From Ceratopteris richardii (taxonomy: Eukaryota > Streptophyta > Polypodiopsida > Polypodiales > Pteridaceae): a stretch of 64,000 nt of DNA. Where the stretch lies: NCBI GenBank assembly GCA_020310875.1, contig CM035433.1, forward strand, positions 110,935,306-110,999,305, given 5' to 3'. Shown here one piece after another: positions 10,723-20,690 of this stretch. A model generated the notes under the pieces. That model ran no database searches. It worked only from the letters and a program-made list of their open reading frames with translations, and had not been told where the DNA came from. Within the stretch, counting starts at the first letter, position 1, and each line of letters opens with the position of its first letter. The translations under genes and the position numbers were made by a program.

Positions 10723-11226
10723 ATGGATCGACAGACCGCAGATCTGGTGTCTGTTCACGAGCTCCTCGACAGCCGTTGGCACTACGATTGCGTCGTGAGC
10801 CCACGGCTGAGGACAGATCCTACTTCTGCCGCTACTTCTGTTGCTGGGAGATCACGATCGCCATCCCCCACGCCCTCGTCCACCTCAAAACGCAACCAGC
10901 GTGTTCCTAGTCCCTCTGTACAACCCTGCAGTCCGCCATCGCCCAGATCACCTTCTGCTGATTACTCTGCCGCTTCTGCAACGCAGGCGACATCCAGCTA
11001 CGTTAGCCTCTCTGTGTTCCTCAACAATGGTAACACCTGCAGGCCCAACTTTGCTACCCTATCTCTTTCAGGAAATCAAGCGCCCCGACTCAACGACAAG
11101 CCCACAATCACGCCGCCCATGAGAACCTTGCTCTCAAAGTGCAGAGAGCGAGAGCACAAGTCTTACATCCGCGGAGACCCTTCCCGCATAAGATCATATG
11201 CCACTTGGTTGACAGTCGATTCATAG
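10723..11226 (+). CDS. Candidate host-gene first exon, Ser/Pro-rich protein of unknown function
   Basis: The open frame (167 codons) starts at an ATG in good context (G at -3 and +4) after a GA-rich leader. It is richer in GC than the surrounding transposon DNA. The protein starts MDRQTADLVSVHELLDSRWH, then has a low-complexity Ser/Pro-rich segment (about residues 38-85) with SPSPTPSS. I do not recognise a domain. As a complete protein it would be 167 aa. Alternatively it is a first exon leaving at a GT such as 11028 (gtaaca), which leaves phase 1 and would fit the frame at 12238. It resembles no transposon protein here. It could still be a chance frame. Confidence 0.4.
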   Translation: MDRQTADLVSVHELLDSRWHYDCVVSPRLRTDPTSAATSVAGRSRSPSPTPSSTSKRNQRVPSPSVQPCSPPSPRSPSADYSAASATQATSSYVSLSVFLNNGNTCRPNFATLSLSGNQAPRLNDKPTITPPMRTLLSKCREREHKSYIRGDPSRIRSYATWLTVDS

Positions 11227-11497
11227 ACAGCTGGTGCCCAAGTGCCTTCCATAACCAGTAACAGCATCTGTTGGCTTTCTTGACCAATAGAAGTGCTCAC
11301 ACACCCTTCTGATATCATAGATTTCATAAATTTCATAGCCCCTTTCATGTTGTGGGCAGATATTCTTATGTGATTTTAAGGTTCGGTACATTACTCATTC
11401 GTTGTTCCTTGTTCATAGCCAATGTTTCACTCCAACACACATTGCATCTGTGCGAAGGTACATCCAATATCCCTTTTCTTCATTTTTGTGCTGGCTG

Positions 11498-11798
11498 TTG
11501 ATCATGATTCTACGTAATCTATTCTTCCATCATGTTGATTTGTTCTCTTATGGGCACAACAATTTATGCATGATTGATTGATAATGATTCTATGTAATCT
11601 ATTGATCATGATTCTATATAATCCATTCTTCCATCATGTTGATTTGGTCTCTTATGGGCGCAACAATTTATGCATGATTGATCATGATTCTATGTAATCG
11701 ATCGATCATGATTCTATATAATCTATATTGATCATGATTCTATATAATCTATTCTTCCATCATGTTAATTTGTTCTCTTATGTGCGCAACAATTTAAT
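11498..11798. repeat. Minisatellite with two levels of repeat
   Basis: A long unit beginning attcttccatcatgtt recurs at 11521, 11625 and 11751. Between them a shorter unit of about 22-26 bases (tgatcatgattctatataat) repeats and varies in number, which explains spacings of 104 and 126 bases. It lies between the candidate first exon and the next exon candidates, so it would be intronic. Confidence 0.85.
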
Positions 11799-11814
11799 GT
11801 ATTGTGTGTTCCAG

Positions 11815-11974
11815 CCTGTGTAGCCTAGTGGCTAATGCCTTGAAGTTATGGGAGGAAGTCTTGAGTTCACGTCTTGGATGGACATGTTCATGAGTCTCTC
11901 ATGATGGGTTCCTCTACCTTACGAGGCTGGTTGTGTGAGTGTGTATTTCCAATTCATTGTACTCTCAAAAAAAT
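11815..11974 (+). mobile_element. tRNA-derived SINE
   Basis: An A-box-like tagcctagtggctaatgcc (11821-11839) and a B-box-like gagttcacgtc (11863-11873) lie at the spacing of an internal polymerase III promoter. The body ends in a short A-run (11967-11973). The head matches 6487-6600. No clear target duplication is seen. Such elements are copied by LINE machinery, and several LINEs occur in this window. Confidence 0.55.
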
Positions 11975-12179
11975 TTTTGCAGTGTGATATGTTGTCATGC
12001 AAATGCCATATAATATGCTGAATATGTTTTGGCCACGTGCATACACCACTCTCTTTGTCTTCTCCCTCCCCCTTTCTATCTGATTTGTATCTGTATTCGT
12101 TTCTCTGCTCTTATACGGACCTTTATTTTGCTATGTATAATTATTTATCATCAAGAAACTCGATTTTAAGGTATTTATG

Positions 12180-12329
12180 ATGTATCTCATAGAGTTTCAA
12201 AAGTCTAAATCTCTGGTTTTATTTCCAATTCATGAAGGAACTCAACAAGCTGGTGAGAAAATAAGCGGTTTCTTGGCTTCATGGATGATGCAGAATGCAA
12301 AGACAATATCAATGATACAGACAAGGCTA
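12180..12329 (+). CDS. Candidate exon A of the host gene
   Basis: A frame is open from ATG 12180 to a stop at 12339, with coding-like content: GTQQAGEKISGFLASWMM then QNAKTISMIQTRL. A splice acceptor after aattcatgaag would start the exon at 12238. Donors are available at 12330 (gtacgt, leaving the frame in phase 0) or 12334 (gtgagt). The phase-0 donor joins in frame to exon B. The function is not recognised. The exon is shorter than the usual ORF cut-off and rests only on frame, phase and splice signals. Confidence 0.35.
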
Positions 12330-12806
12330 GTACGTGAGTAGCATTTTTGGCCTCATGCGGATGGTGTGTTCTAATTGTACTTATGTCTCGAGGTTCTGTG
12401 CAAGGCCAGCAATATGGTGTCTGTACGTATATCTCAAGGTTCTCTGCAACGTCCACAATGTGATGTTTGAATCTGAGATGATCAAGATGGACCAACTTAT
12501 CCTTCATATGGATTGATAAGTACTTGAAGGTCCCTTATGTTTGATCTGAAGTGAGATCTTCTCCTTAAACACTCCAACTTCCAAGTATTACTAAGATCCC
12601 TCACAAAATTAAAGTCCCTACCATTTTGGGAGCATTTCTCAATTGGTTGAACCCAGGATAGTTGTAGTTTTTTGGGATATACACCAATATTCAAAGGTCT
12701 ATGTTTGGTTAATATATCCTCCTCTTAGTTTTGCGCTATTTCTGCATCCTCGCTTTTCCTTGATCTTGATCTTCTTCCTTGATAAGAATTCCAAAATTCC
12801 CTACAG

Positions 12807-12869
12807 GTTGCAAAGGCTATTGAAGTTGCACAATTGTCCCTGATTTATCACAGCAAAATGACGGTGAAG
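12807..12869 (+). CDS. Candidate exon B of the host gene
   Basis: Exactly 21 codons lie between a pyrimidine-rich acceptor (ending attccctacag) and a GT at 12870. The translation is VAKAIEVAQLSLIYHSKM and three more residues, with no stop in the frame continuing from exon A (phase 0). Lengths divisible by three and a strong pyrimidine tract support a real exon. The donor gttatt is weak. Confidence 0.35.
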
Positions 12870-13054
12870 GTTATTTTTCTTTGCTTTCATTTTGAAGCTA
12901 CCCACCTTCCAGTTTGAGGTGGGGTAACTCTCATATAGATGTAGTTCTAGAAGCATCTACACAGCGATGCTCAAGCAATCTCTCGTAGACTTTCTTTTGA
13001 ACTTTTTCTTTCATACTTTCTCACTTTCACTCTTCTCATCTACTCTCATTCAAG

Positions 13055-13120
13055 GCCTTTTGGGGTTTAATTCCACATGGAGTGACTAATACATGCAATG
13101 TAACTTTGTCCTTTGGGTAA
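13055..13120 (+). CDS. Candidate exon C of the host gene (possible last exon)
   Basis: A very strong pyrimidine tract (about 12,985-13,050: long ctttttctttcatactttctc run) ends in ttcaag, followed by AFWGLIPHGVTNTCNV in phase 0 and a TAA at 13118-13120. Alternatively a donor gtaaaa at 13117 continues the gene to the right, where LINE and copia insertions begin within 0.6 kb. From 13121 to about 13640 I find nothing I can name. Confidence 0.3.
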   Translation, partial: AFWGLIPHGVTNTCNVTLSFG

Positions 13121-13639
13121 AATATAAACTCCTTAATAAAGGAGTTACCACATGGCTATATCAATGGATTTATACATATTTCTCCTTATATCTTATTATC
13201 AAGTGTGGGAGAAAGAAATGTCTACTACAACTCAAACAATTTATGGCATCTCACCATGTGTCGTGATGGTGATTTTATACCATGCGAGAAAATGTAGTCT
13301 TAACAGCTGACAAACTAGATAGGTGTGTGAGTCTTTGATATTAATTAACCAGACTCTAATTCACACATATGTTACATTGCTCATTTTGTATCGTAGGCAT
13401 TTTGAAAAAAAAGCAAGAAATCAGAGGGGAACTATTGTGGAATTTTTGGAAGGAAGGATATGCCATAGATTTTGGTAATATGTCCAAGGAGCTCTCGATA
13501 GGAAATTCCTTAAGAGTCCTATGATAAGAGATAAAGAAACCATAAAGGTAAGTCACTATGATGATCTTTGATGATCTTTGCGATGCAAGGTGACAAACTT
13601 AAGAGGAAGTGGATTCCTTGCAAAGTGGAAAACAAGCTC

Positions 13640-14315
13640 CTAACATTCTTTGTAAGTCTCCGTATAAGGAAAATAACAAAGTGTATACCACAGAGCAGGG
13701 TAGAATAGCCCAAAGGTGCTACAAGGGTGACAACCAAAAATGGTAGAAAACCTATTAGATAGAGCTATAGAGAAGGTTAATGAACTTTTCAAGACCATCA
13801 TAAGCGATCCAATAATTCTGTTGTTGTTATCTTCATAGATGAAAATCCTATGGTGCCCGAAGAGGGGACTTCTTGCAATTACATATTCTTCTACATAACA
13901 GACCAAGGGATTTTTCAATTTAGCTTCTTCTTGAAACTCAGTGTCTTATCCATTTTTTTGTTATTGATCCATTTTAACTCTTCAATCCCTAGGAATCATG
14001 CATGAGAAGAAGGCAAATCTTTGTGTTCTTCCAACAATTGATTCTTTGTCTTAAAAGATACCAATCTTCATAGTCCACTCGCTCGGTCGGGTCTATGTGC
14101 TCAAATCTAATCCGATCTCTTCTCTCTTGATTCAAGAGATGTTTCCACATATGAAAGCCTTTATTTCATAGTTTCTTTGTTGTTCGAGGTTCTTCCAGTC
14201 GATTTCTTTGATTCCTTCAATAGGAAACCAAATTGAATTGTTTTGTCCAAATCTGGACTACCCACTTCCAATCTTCATTGACCTTGACCTTGGAAATCTC
14301 TAATGAAGTGATACC
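13640..14315 (-). mobile_element. LINE fragment (same family as 38.8-43.5 kb), internally deleted
   Basis: On the minus strand, near 14300, the reading NEDWKWVVQIW and NKGFHMWKHL matches SEDWKWAAS and NKGFKKWKHL of the LINE at 42.4-42.6 kb. Lower down IEKSLGLLCRRICNCKKSP matches IEKSLLLLEKRIANCKKSP near 43.25-43.3 kb. The zf-RVT part between them is deleted. Stops are frequent. The upper edge abuts the RNase H of copia D, which breaks off after RYHFIRD. Confidence 0.65.
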
Positions 14316-14749
14316 TCACCTCAATGCATTTAGTCTTTGCATGAAAGACCGGATTCTTAAGCAATGGCACTCTGAGTATCACTGAGCAAACAAGGTACAT
14401 GATGAGGTAAACCCATATCACAAGCAATACGAGAAAGCCGCAATGCTTCCTTACATGCCTCACTTGCTGCAATATACTCTGCTTCTATGGTTGAAACAAT
14501 TGTACAATCTTGAAGATGGGATCTCCAAGAGATAGCACCTCCATCAAAATGAAAAATGTGCCTTGATGTAGACTTACAATTGTCTACACAACCAGCATAG
14601 TTAAAATCTATGTAACCAATAATGGATGATTTCCCTCTACTTACGCATAGAAACTTTTCCTTAGTGCCACTCAGATATCTCAAAAATGTCTTGACTTCTT
14701 CCCAATGTTTCTTGCCAGTATTAGACATATATCTACTCACAGCTCCCAC
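14316..14749 (-). pseudogene. copia RNase H (element D)
   Basis: Minus-strand frames carry YAGCVDNCKSTSRHIF, ISWRSHLQDCTIVSTIEAEY, LRLSRIACDMG, DTQSAIALAKNPVFHAKT and IEVRYHFIRD. These are the ordered RNase H blocks of a copia polyprotein. A one-base shift lies near 14370. The last ~30 residues and the 3' LTR are missing because a LINE fragment follows. Confidence 0.82.
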
Positions 14750-15700
14750 TACAAATGCAATTTATGGTCTCGTAATTACCATAGCATATATGAGACTACC
14801 AACAACATACTGATAGGGAAATTTGGTCATGAATTCCTTTTCCTCATCTGATTTTGGGCAATCATCCTTGCTCAATGTCACATATGTGGGTAAAGGTGTA
14901 CTCAATGCCTTTCCACCTTGCATATTGAACATGTGAAGTACTTTGTCTATATACTCACTTTGAGAGAAGTATATGCATCTTTTACTCCTATCACGAGAAA
15001 TGTGCATGCCAAGAATATGTTTGGCGTCCCCCAAATCCTTCATATCAAATGTCTGATTCAACTTCTTTTTTACAATTGACAAGTCATAAGAGGACTTCCC
15101 AGCAATCAACATATCATCGGCATAAAGTATCAAGCATATCAAGCTACCATCTGAGCATCTCTTTGTGTAGAGACAATTATCCGCATTGCTTCAAGAATAG
15201 CCTTGAGACTTCATAAAAGCATCAAACTTCTGGTACCATTTTCTAGGGGACTATTTAAGTCCATACAAGCTCTTCTTGAGCTTACAAACTAGATTTTCCT
15301 TGCCAGAAACTACAAAACCCTCTGGTTGTTCCATATAGATCTCATATGTAAGATCTCCATGCAAGAAAACAGTTTTCACATCCATGTGGACTAGCTCTAA
15401 GTCCTCCATTGCAACGAATCCAAGAAACATGCATAGGGTAGTCATCTTGACCACTGGAGAGAAGATTTCCTTGAAATCAACACCACGTTGTTGCTTAAAA
15501 CCCTTTGCAACAAGTCATGCTTTATACTTTGGAGAAGCACTATCTGATGTGAATTTCAGTTTATATACCCATTTACATGGCAAAGCTTTCTTTCCCTCTA
15601 GCAAAGGTACTAAATCCCAAGTACCATTCTTGTGAATAGAATCCAACTCACTCTTCATGGCATGCTCCCACTTGACATGATCCTCTATCTGCATATCCTC
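14750..15700 (-). pseudogene. copia reverse transcriptase (element D)
   Basis: The catalytic segment ILYADDMLIAG (15100-15130) is intact. Upstream lie LVHMDVKTVFLHGDL, EGFVVSGKENLVCKLKKSLYGLK and NGTWDLVPLLEGKKALPCKW. Breaks include a TAG in place of Gln after LYGLK, a TGA in the KARLVAKG motif (probably CGA to TGA) and a TGA after SQGYS. The YADD box is the less common form of YVDD. RT would copy the element RNA in cytoplasmic particles. Confidence 0.83.
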
Positions 15701-16552
15701 TTTGTAGCAAGAAGGCTCACCGGCATCTGTTAGAATAACAAAATCTAAAGCTAGAACATATCTATTAGGTGGATGTGAGACACGTGCAGAGTGTCTTAAT
15801 GGTTGCTCAATAGGAACATATGCAGACGGATCTGATCCGACATTCTCTTGAACATCCCTATGTGTAGCATTTTTATGCATGCTAATTGGATTAGTATCCT
15901 CAAACACCACTCTTCTCACTTCAACCTCCTTAGTGGGTTGTTTATGCATCTTAGATTCATTAAAAATGACATCACTACTTCTGATCATTGACCATGTTTC
16001 AAAATCCCATAAGTGATATCCAAATTGTCCTTCTTGATCATATCCAAGAAAAATGCATTTCATTGACTTATGGTGCAACTTTTGTCTAAGATTCTTGGGT
16101 ATATATACATATGCTTCACACCCAAAAACTCAAAGATGATCATAATATGGTGGCTTCCCTGTCCATAACTCGTGTGCCACTTTCAAACCTTTGGCAGTAC
16201 TAGGTGAAAGGTTAATCACATGAATTGTAGTCAATGCTAATTCTAGCCAAAAGCCTTGTGAAAGGTTTGCATGATCTAGCATAGAGACTACTCTATCCTG
16301 AATAGTTCTATTCATCCTTTCAACTACACCATTCTATAATGGGGTATAAGGAGTTGTAAACTCTCTAGGAATTCCTCTAGACTGGCAGAAAAGGTTGAAT
16401 TCGTGTGAGGTGTAATCGCCCCCACTATCTGAACATAAAGAATTGAGATTAGTTCCTTTTTTAGTCCCAACTGAAGCAAGTCATTTTTTGAAAGTAGGGA
16501 ATTCCTCATCCTTCAATTTGATAGCATATACCCAAAATTTTCTAGTAGCATC
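15701..16552 (-). pseudogene. copia integrase C-terminal part (element D), split by A1
   Basis: From the high side: KFWVYAIKLKDEEF, then LCSDSGGDYTSHEFNLFCQ-like pieces, NRTIQDRVVSMLDHANL, FWLELALTTIHVINLSPS, then the GKPPYYDHL and KCIFLGYDQEGQFGYHLWD segments. A Ser/Thr-rich linker follows. The frame is interrupted at 16552 by the left LTR of A1 and resumes at 21713, reading TFINDATRKFWVY across the empty site. Confidence 0.83.
16548..16552. other. Target-site duplication of A1, left copy (GCATC)
   Basis: The five bases gcatc directly before the left LTR are repeated directly after the right LTR at 21708-21712. Five-base duplications are the rule for copia integrases. Removing A1 and one copy restores a continuous integrase reading in copia D. 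Confidence 0.93.
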
Positions 16553-16781
16553 TATTGATATATTTAGGTAGTGATGTGTGTGAACACACTAGGACCGTCG
16601 GGGCACTTTCTTCCCTCTTTAGGAGGTTTCTTTCCTCGGCATGTATATACGCCTATTGCCCTAATGGGCTACTCATCTTTGTACATTCTCTAGTAATACA
16701 TTCAGTATTGTGTGTTGTGCTCCAAGCTTCTTCTTCTTCCTTGTGCTGTTCGCGTGCTCCTACAGACGTCTAACTTCAACA
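16553..16781 (+). repeat. A1 5' LTR
   Basis: It runs from tattgatata to cttcaaca. The first dinucleotide is TA instead of the TG of the 3' LTR, a point mutation in the integrase-recognised end. It contains a TATA-like gtatatacgcc and a ttcttcttctt run, and ends one or two bases before the primer site. Confidence 0.95.
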
Positions 16782-16783
16782 AT

Positions 16784-16795
16784 TGGTATCAGAGC
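16784..16795 (+). promoter_or_regulatory. Primer-binding site of A1 (initiator tRNA-Met type)
   Basis: TGGTATCAGAGC is complementary to the 3' end of plant initiator tRNA-Met, the usual copia minus-strand primer. It lies two bases after the LTR. Confidence 0.93.
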
Positions 16796-17136
16796 AGGTC
16801 GTCGCTTCATCTAGGGCGCCGTCGACACTCCTCGGTTTGTAGTCTCAGAATCACACAAATTTTGGTGAGCATACTCAGCGTGTTTCCGAGATCAAAACAG
16901 CTTTGCTGACTGGTGCCGAAATCGCGATCTGAGCTCGTTTCGGCCTCCGAACGCACTATCACAACGCTTGTGCAGGCTATTTCATCTTTTTGTGCCAAAG
17001 GTATATACCAGTTTCTGTTCGCCAGTTTAAGCGTCTCAAAGTCTGCTACAGGTCTAGTAGAACTCGTCTGGGCAGTTCTGTTCAACTTTTTGAGATACAG
17101 TCAATTTTCTGCATCAAGGTATTTCAGTCACCGGCC

Positions 17137-18150
17137 ATGGCTGAAAGCAGTGATGTATTCCGTATGTTGGCTGTTGAGAATAAGTTGGATGGTACCAACT
17201 ACCCATTATGGGCTTATATGATGTGACATGTTTTGGTTGCAAAAGGATTGTGGAACATTGTGCAGGGTGTTGAAAGACGTCCTGTTACACCTGTAACGAC
17301 AGGTACTACAAATACAGGTGCTGGAGCTGATGAAGATGGTGTCGAAGATGATATTCCGCAGATTCCTGTTCGTGCTGTTGTTTCTGTTGCACCTACTGCA
17401 TAGCAGATTTGTTGGGATGGCAGAGATTCCCAGGCACATGCATTGATAGCTTTGTTTGTCAAACGTGCCACTATTCCTCATATTCGCTCTTGCAGAACAG
17501 CTAGGGATGCTTGGGATACACTTACCACATTGTACCAAGCTAGGAATGAGGCTCATGTTGCTTACCTCCGAAAACAGTTGGAGAGTGAGCACATGAATGA
17601 AGGTGATTCTATGGACAGTTTCCTAACGAAGATCAAAGATTTGAAGGAACAGTTGATTTCTGCTGATGAGGTTATACCAGATAGCTCACTTGTGCAGACC
17701 GTTCTGAATGGTCTTCCTGATTCATATCAGAGTTTTGCTTCTACTCTTCGGTTGATGATGAAAGGCAATCTGAATGCCTTATCATTTGAGGAGTTAGTCT
17801 CTGTTTTGTTGTAGGAAGATCAGTCCAGGCAGAACAGGTCCATTATGCGTGTTGCAGATCAAGCTTTCCTGGCTAGTCAGAAGGGCAAAGGAAAATGGAG
17901 CTCTTCTACTAGTAAGCAGAAATCTACAAATGCTACACATTCGAAGAACCAGGATAAAGATGAGAAGAAATCAGAAAAGCAAAAATTGTTTTGCAGTTAC
18001 TGTAAAGGGAATGATCATATCATAAAGAACTGTCCAAAACTGGCTGCAAAAGAGGCAAAGAAAAAGGAGGCTGGAATGGTTGTTGCAGAAGCCTCTACAC
18101 CAAAAACAGAGTCTGCTAATCTTGTGCAGGAAGAAGAATGGGCGTTTACT
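17137..18150 (+). pseudogene. copia gag (A1) with zinc knuckle, stops present
   Basis: The start MAESSDVFRML at 17137 is chosen because A2 has the homologous ATG at the same place. The frame is continuous from here to 20000, apart from stops. Stops lie at 17224 (TGA), 17401 (TAG, codon 89) and 17812 (TAG). The gag body (LVAKGLWNIVQGVE, AWDTLTTLYQ, NGLPDSYQSF) belongs to the UBN2/retrotran-gag type. The zinc knuckle CSYCKGNDHIIKNC (CX2CX4HX4C, about 17992-18033) is intact and would bind the element RNA. Confidence 0.92.
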
Positions 18151-18570
18151 ACTGTTTGCAGCTTTGACCCATCTTCTCATGAGCAGTGCATGTCTGCAGT
18201 GGACTCAGATGTTTGGTACTTTGATAGTGGGGCCACCAAACATATTACCTCGCAGCGCAGTTTCTTCTCTTCACTCGAGCCTGCCCCTATAGGGAATACT
18301 GTCACATGCGCCAACAACTCCTCTTATCATGTTATGGGAGTTGGTAAGATCATTCTGACTACTGTTGATGGTAGTTCTTTCACCTTGTCAGATGCCTTAT
18401 TTGTACCAGGGATCAAGAAGAATCTGTTATCAGTTTCTGCATTAGCCAAGATTGGTTTGGTTGTGAAATTTGTTGATGACAGGTGTACAGTTCATGATCT
18501 ATCAAATGGCGATGTGATTATTGCTTCTGGCATTTTATGTCGTGGGTTGTATAAGCTCATAGACTATGAA
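18151..18570 (+). pseudogene. copia aspartic protease (A1)
   Basis: The active site FDSGATKHIT lies at 18219-18248 with Asp, Ser, Gly and Ala in place. The flap-side motif DALFVPGIKKNLLS follows at about 18390. This domain has no stop in A1 and is the best preserved protease in the window. It would cut the polyprotein inside the particle. Confidence 0.9.
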
Positions 18571-19620
18571 AGATCTGTGAATGATTCGGCATGTGCAGTT
18601 CATGATTCTCAGGCTATGTCAGATGCAAAGCTTTGGCATGCACGCTTTGGTCATCTGAATTTTGCTAGTTTGCTATGCCTGCAGAAATATGATATGGTGT
18701 CTTCTTTGCCCAAGCTTGAGGCACCTAGAAAACATGTATGTGAAGGCTGTATTTTGGGAAAAATGTAGCGTTCCTCCTTTCCAAAAGATGGTTCAGTTCG
18801 GGCTACGTAGAAATTGCAGCTTGTACATAGTGATGTCTGTGGTCCTATGCAAACACCCTCTTTTGGGAATTACCTTTACTTCGTGACTTTCATTGATGAT
18901 TTTTCCAGGCATGCATGGGTATATCCACTCAAAGCAAAGTCCGAAGTGTTCATGTGCTTTAAACAGTTTTTGGTTTTGGCTGAAAATCTATCAGCATGTA
19001 AAATGGGCACCCTCCGTTCTGATCGAGGGGGGGAATATCTGTCTTCTGATTTGAATGCATTTCTGGCTAAACGTGGGATAAAACACCAGTGTACAGTGGC
19101 GTATACACCTCAACAGAATGGAGTTGCTAAATGGAAGAACAGGTCTCTCATGGAGATGGCGAGGTGTATGGTCAAGAGTCCGGCTTTACCTCATAGTTTC
19201 TGGCTTGAGGTTGTCATGTGTGCAGCATATGTACTGAACAGGTGTCCCACTAAAGCGTTGCAGTCTATCACTCCATATGAGGCTTGGCATGACCGCAAGC
19301 CATCTGGTGCTCATCGGCGTGTTTTTGGTTGTTTGGCATATGCATTAGTGCCTGAACAACATCGCAGAAAATTGGATGATAAGGCAGTAAAATGTATTTT
19401 TGTTGGGTACAGTTCTGAAAGTAAAGGCTATCGTCTGTATCATCCACAAACTAAACGCATTCTGGTTGGCCGTGATGTTGTCTTTGTGGAAGATGCTATT
19501 CAGCCATTGCTTTCATGTACTAAGGAGACATCTGTTAGCTCCAAAGACATGTATGATACTTTGATGCCTCTTTTTACAGGTGGACACTCTAGTGCTAGTC
19601 CTAATGAGGCAACTTCTTAG
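18571..19620 (+). pseudogene. copia integrase (A1), catalytic Glu lost
   Basis: The HHCC zinc domain is visible as LWHARFGHLN and CEGCILG. The core holds HSDVCGPM (first Asp), TLRSDRGGEYLS (second Asp) and QQNGVAKWKNR. In the last motif the usual catalytic Glu (VERKN or AERKN in relatives) reads Lys. Stops TAG at 18766 and 18808 lie between the zinc domain and the core, and TAG at 19618 in the linker. FGCLAYALVPEQHR and CIFVGYSSESKGYRLY follow as usual. Confidence 0.92.
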
Positions 19621-20690
19621 CCTTTGCAGGTTTCATATGATGATGCAGATCATTCCATTTCTGATGCAGATTTACATGATGCACTTGTTGATGAGAGAGC
19701 TGATATTGAGCAGGCAAAAACTATGCCAAAATGGCTTGTGTAGGCTTTGCGTGACAGCAAATTAGATGCACCTTTGTCATATCGCACTCGTTCAGGCTCT
19801 CATAGTGCCTCCTTTGCATCAGATTGCTATGCTATGGCTTCGTCTAGTCTCTGTGATGAGAATGAGCCTCTTTCTTTTGATGAAGCAGAGAATTCAGAAA
19901 ATTGGATGGCTGCCATGCAATCTGAATATGATGCTATAATGAAGAATGGTACATGGTCTTTCTGTGACTTGCCTCCTAGAAAGAAGGCCATTGGCACTAA
20001 GTGGGTATATACAAGCTGAAGCGTAAACATGATGGTACAGTTGACAGGTATAAGGCTAGGCTTGTTGCAAAGGGTTATGCGCAAGAAAGAGGCATTGATT
20101 TTGATGAGACCTTTGCACCTACATGCTGTATGACTACTGTTCGGAGCATTTGTGCACTTGCAGCCCATCATGGTTGGAATGTACATCAGTTGGACATTAA
20201 AACAGCATTTCTGAATGGTGACTTGCATGAAGAAGTGTATGTTTTTCAACCCCATGGCTTTGTGCAGAAAGGGCATGAAAACCAGGTGTGCAGGTTAAAG
20301 AAGGAATTATATGGTTTAAAGCAAGCACCACGTGCTTGGTATGAGAAGATACATGCCTATCTGGTTGCACATGGTTTTGAGAATAGTCCAACTGAAAGCA
20401 CCTTATATGTTAAGCGTGCTAATGATGTGCTTCTGATCATTGTTGTCTATGTTGATGACATGCTGCTCACTGGTCCTATTGAGAAGCATATTGCTGATTT
20501 CAAGGCTGATTTGCATGCCTCATTTGAGATGTCTGATTTGGGGCATTTGCATCACTATTTGGGCATTCAATTTATGCAAGTTGATGGTGGAATGGCTTTG
20601 TGTCAAACGAAATATATTGACACATTATTGCAGTGTTTTGGCCTTGAAGATTGTAAGCCTATTGCCACTCCTATGGAGATAGGTTTACGA
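19621..20690 (+). pseudogene. copia reverse transcriptase (A1), frameshifted
   Basis: The RVT_2 domain starts at ENWMAAMQSEYDAI and NGTWSFCDLP. A TAG at 19741 replaces a Gln codon that A4 still has (CAG). Near 20006-20010 an extra TA dinucleotide (gtatatac against gtatac in A4) shifts the frame inside KWVYKLKRK. After it the frame is open: [42 protein letters not shown] and the catalytic YVDDML (20448-20465) are all intact. Confidence 0.93.

Noticed and set aside
10611-10910. Alternative overlapping frame in the candidate host exon
   Set aside because: It starts within the GA/CA-rich leader and has a poor context. The frame from 10723 has the better ATG.
11028-11075. A 48-base intron inside the candidate first exon (gtaaca ... 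tttcag)
   Set aside because: It is shorter than known plant introns, and the frame is open without removing it. The donor alone may still be used with a distant acceptor.
13356-13918. Frames on both strands between candidate exon C and the LINE fragment
   Set aside because: They have no motif. The upper part is LINE 3' sequence. An exon-like reading behind tcgtag at 13395 needs a phase that exon C does not supply.
19827-20276. 149-codon minus-strand frame opposite the A1 RT, also seen at 63439-63753
   Set aside because: It is the antisense shadow of the conserved RT sequence. It recurs only because the RT recurs.
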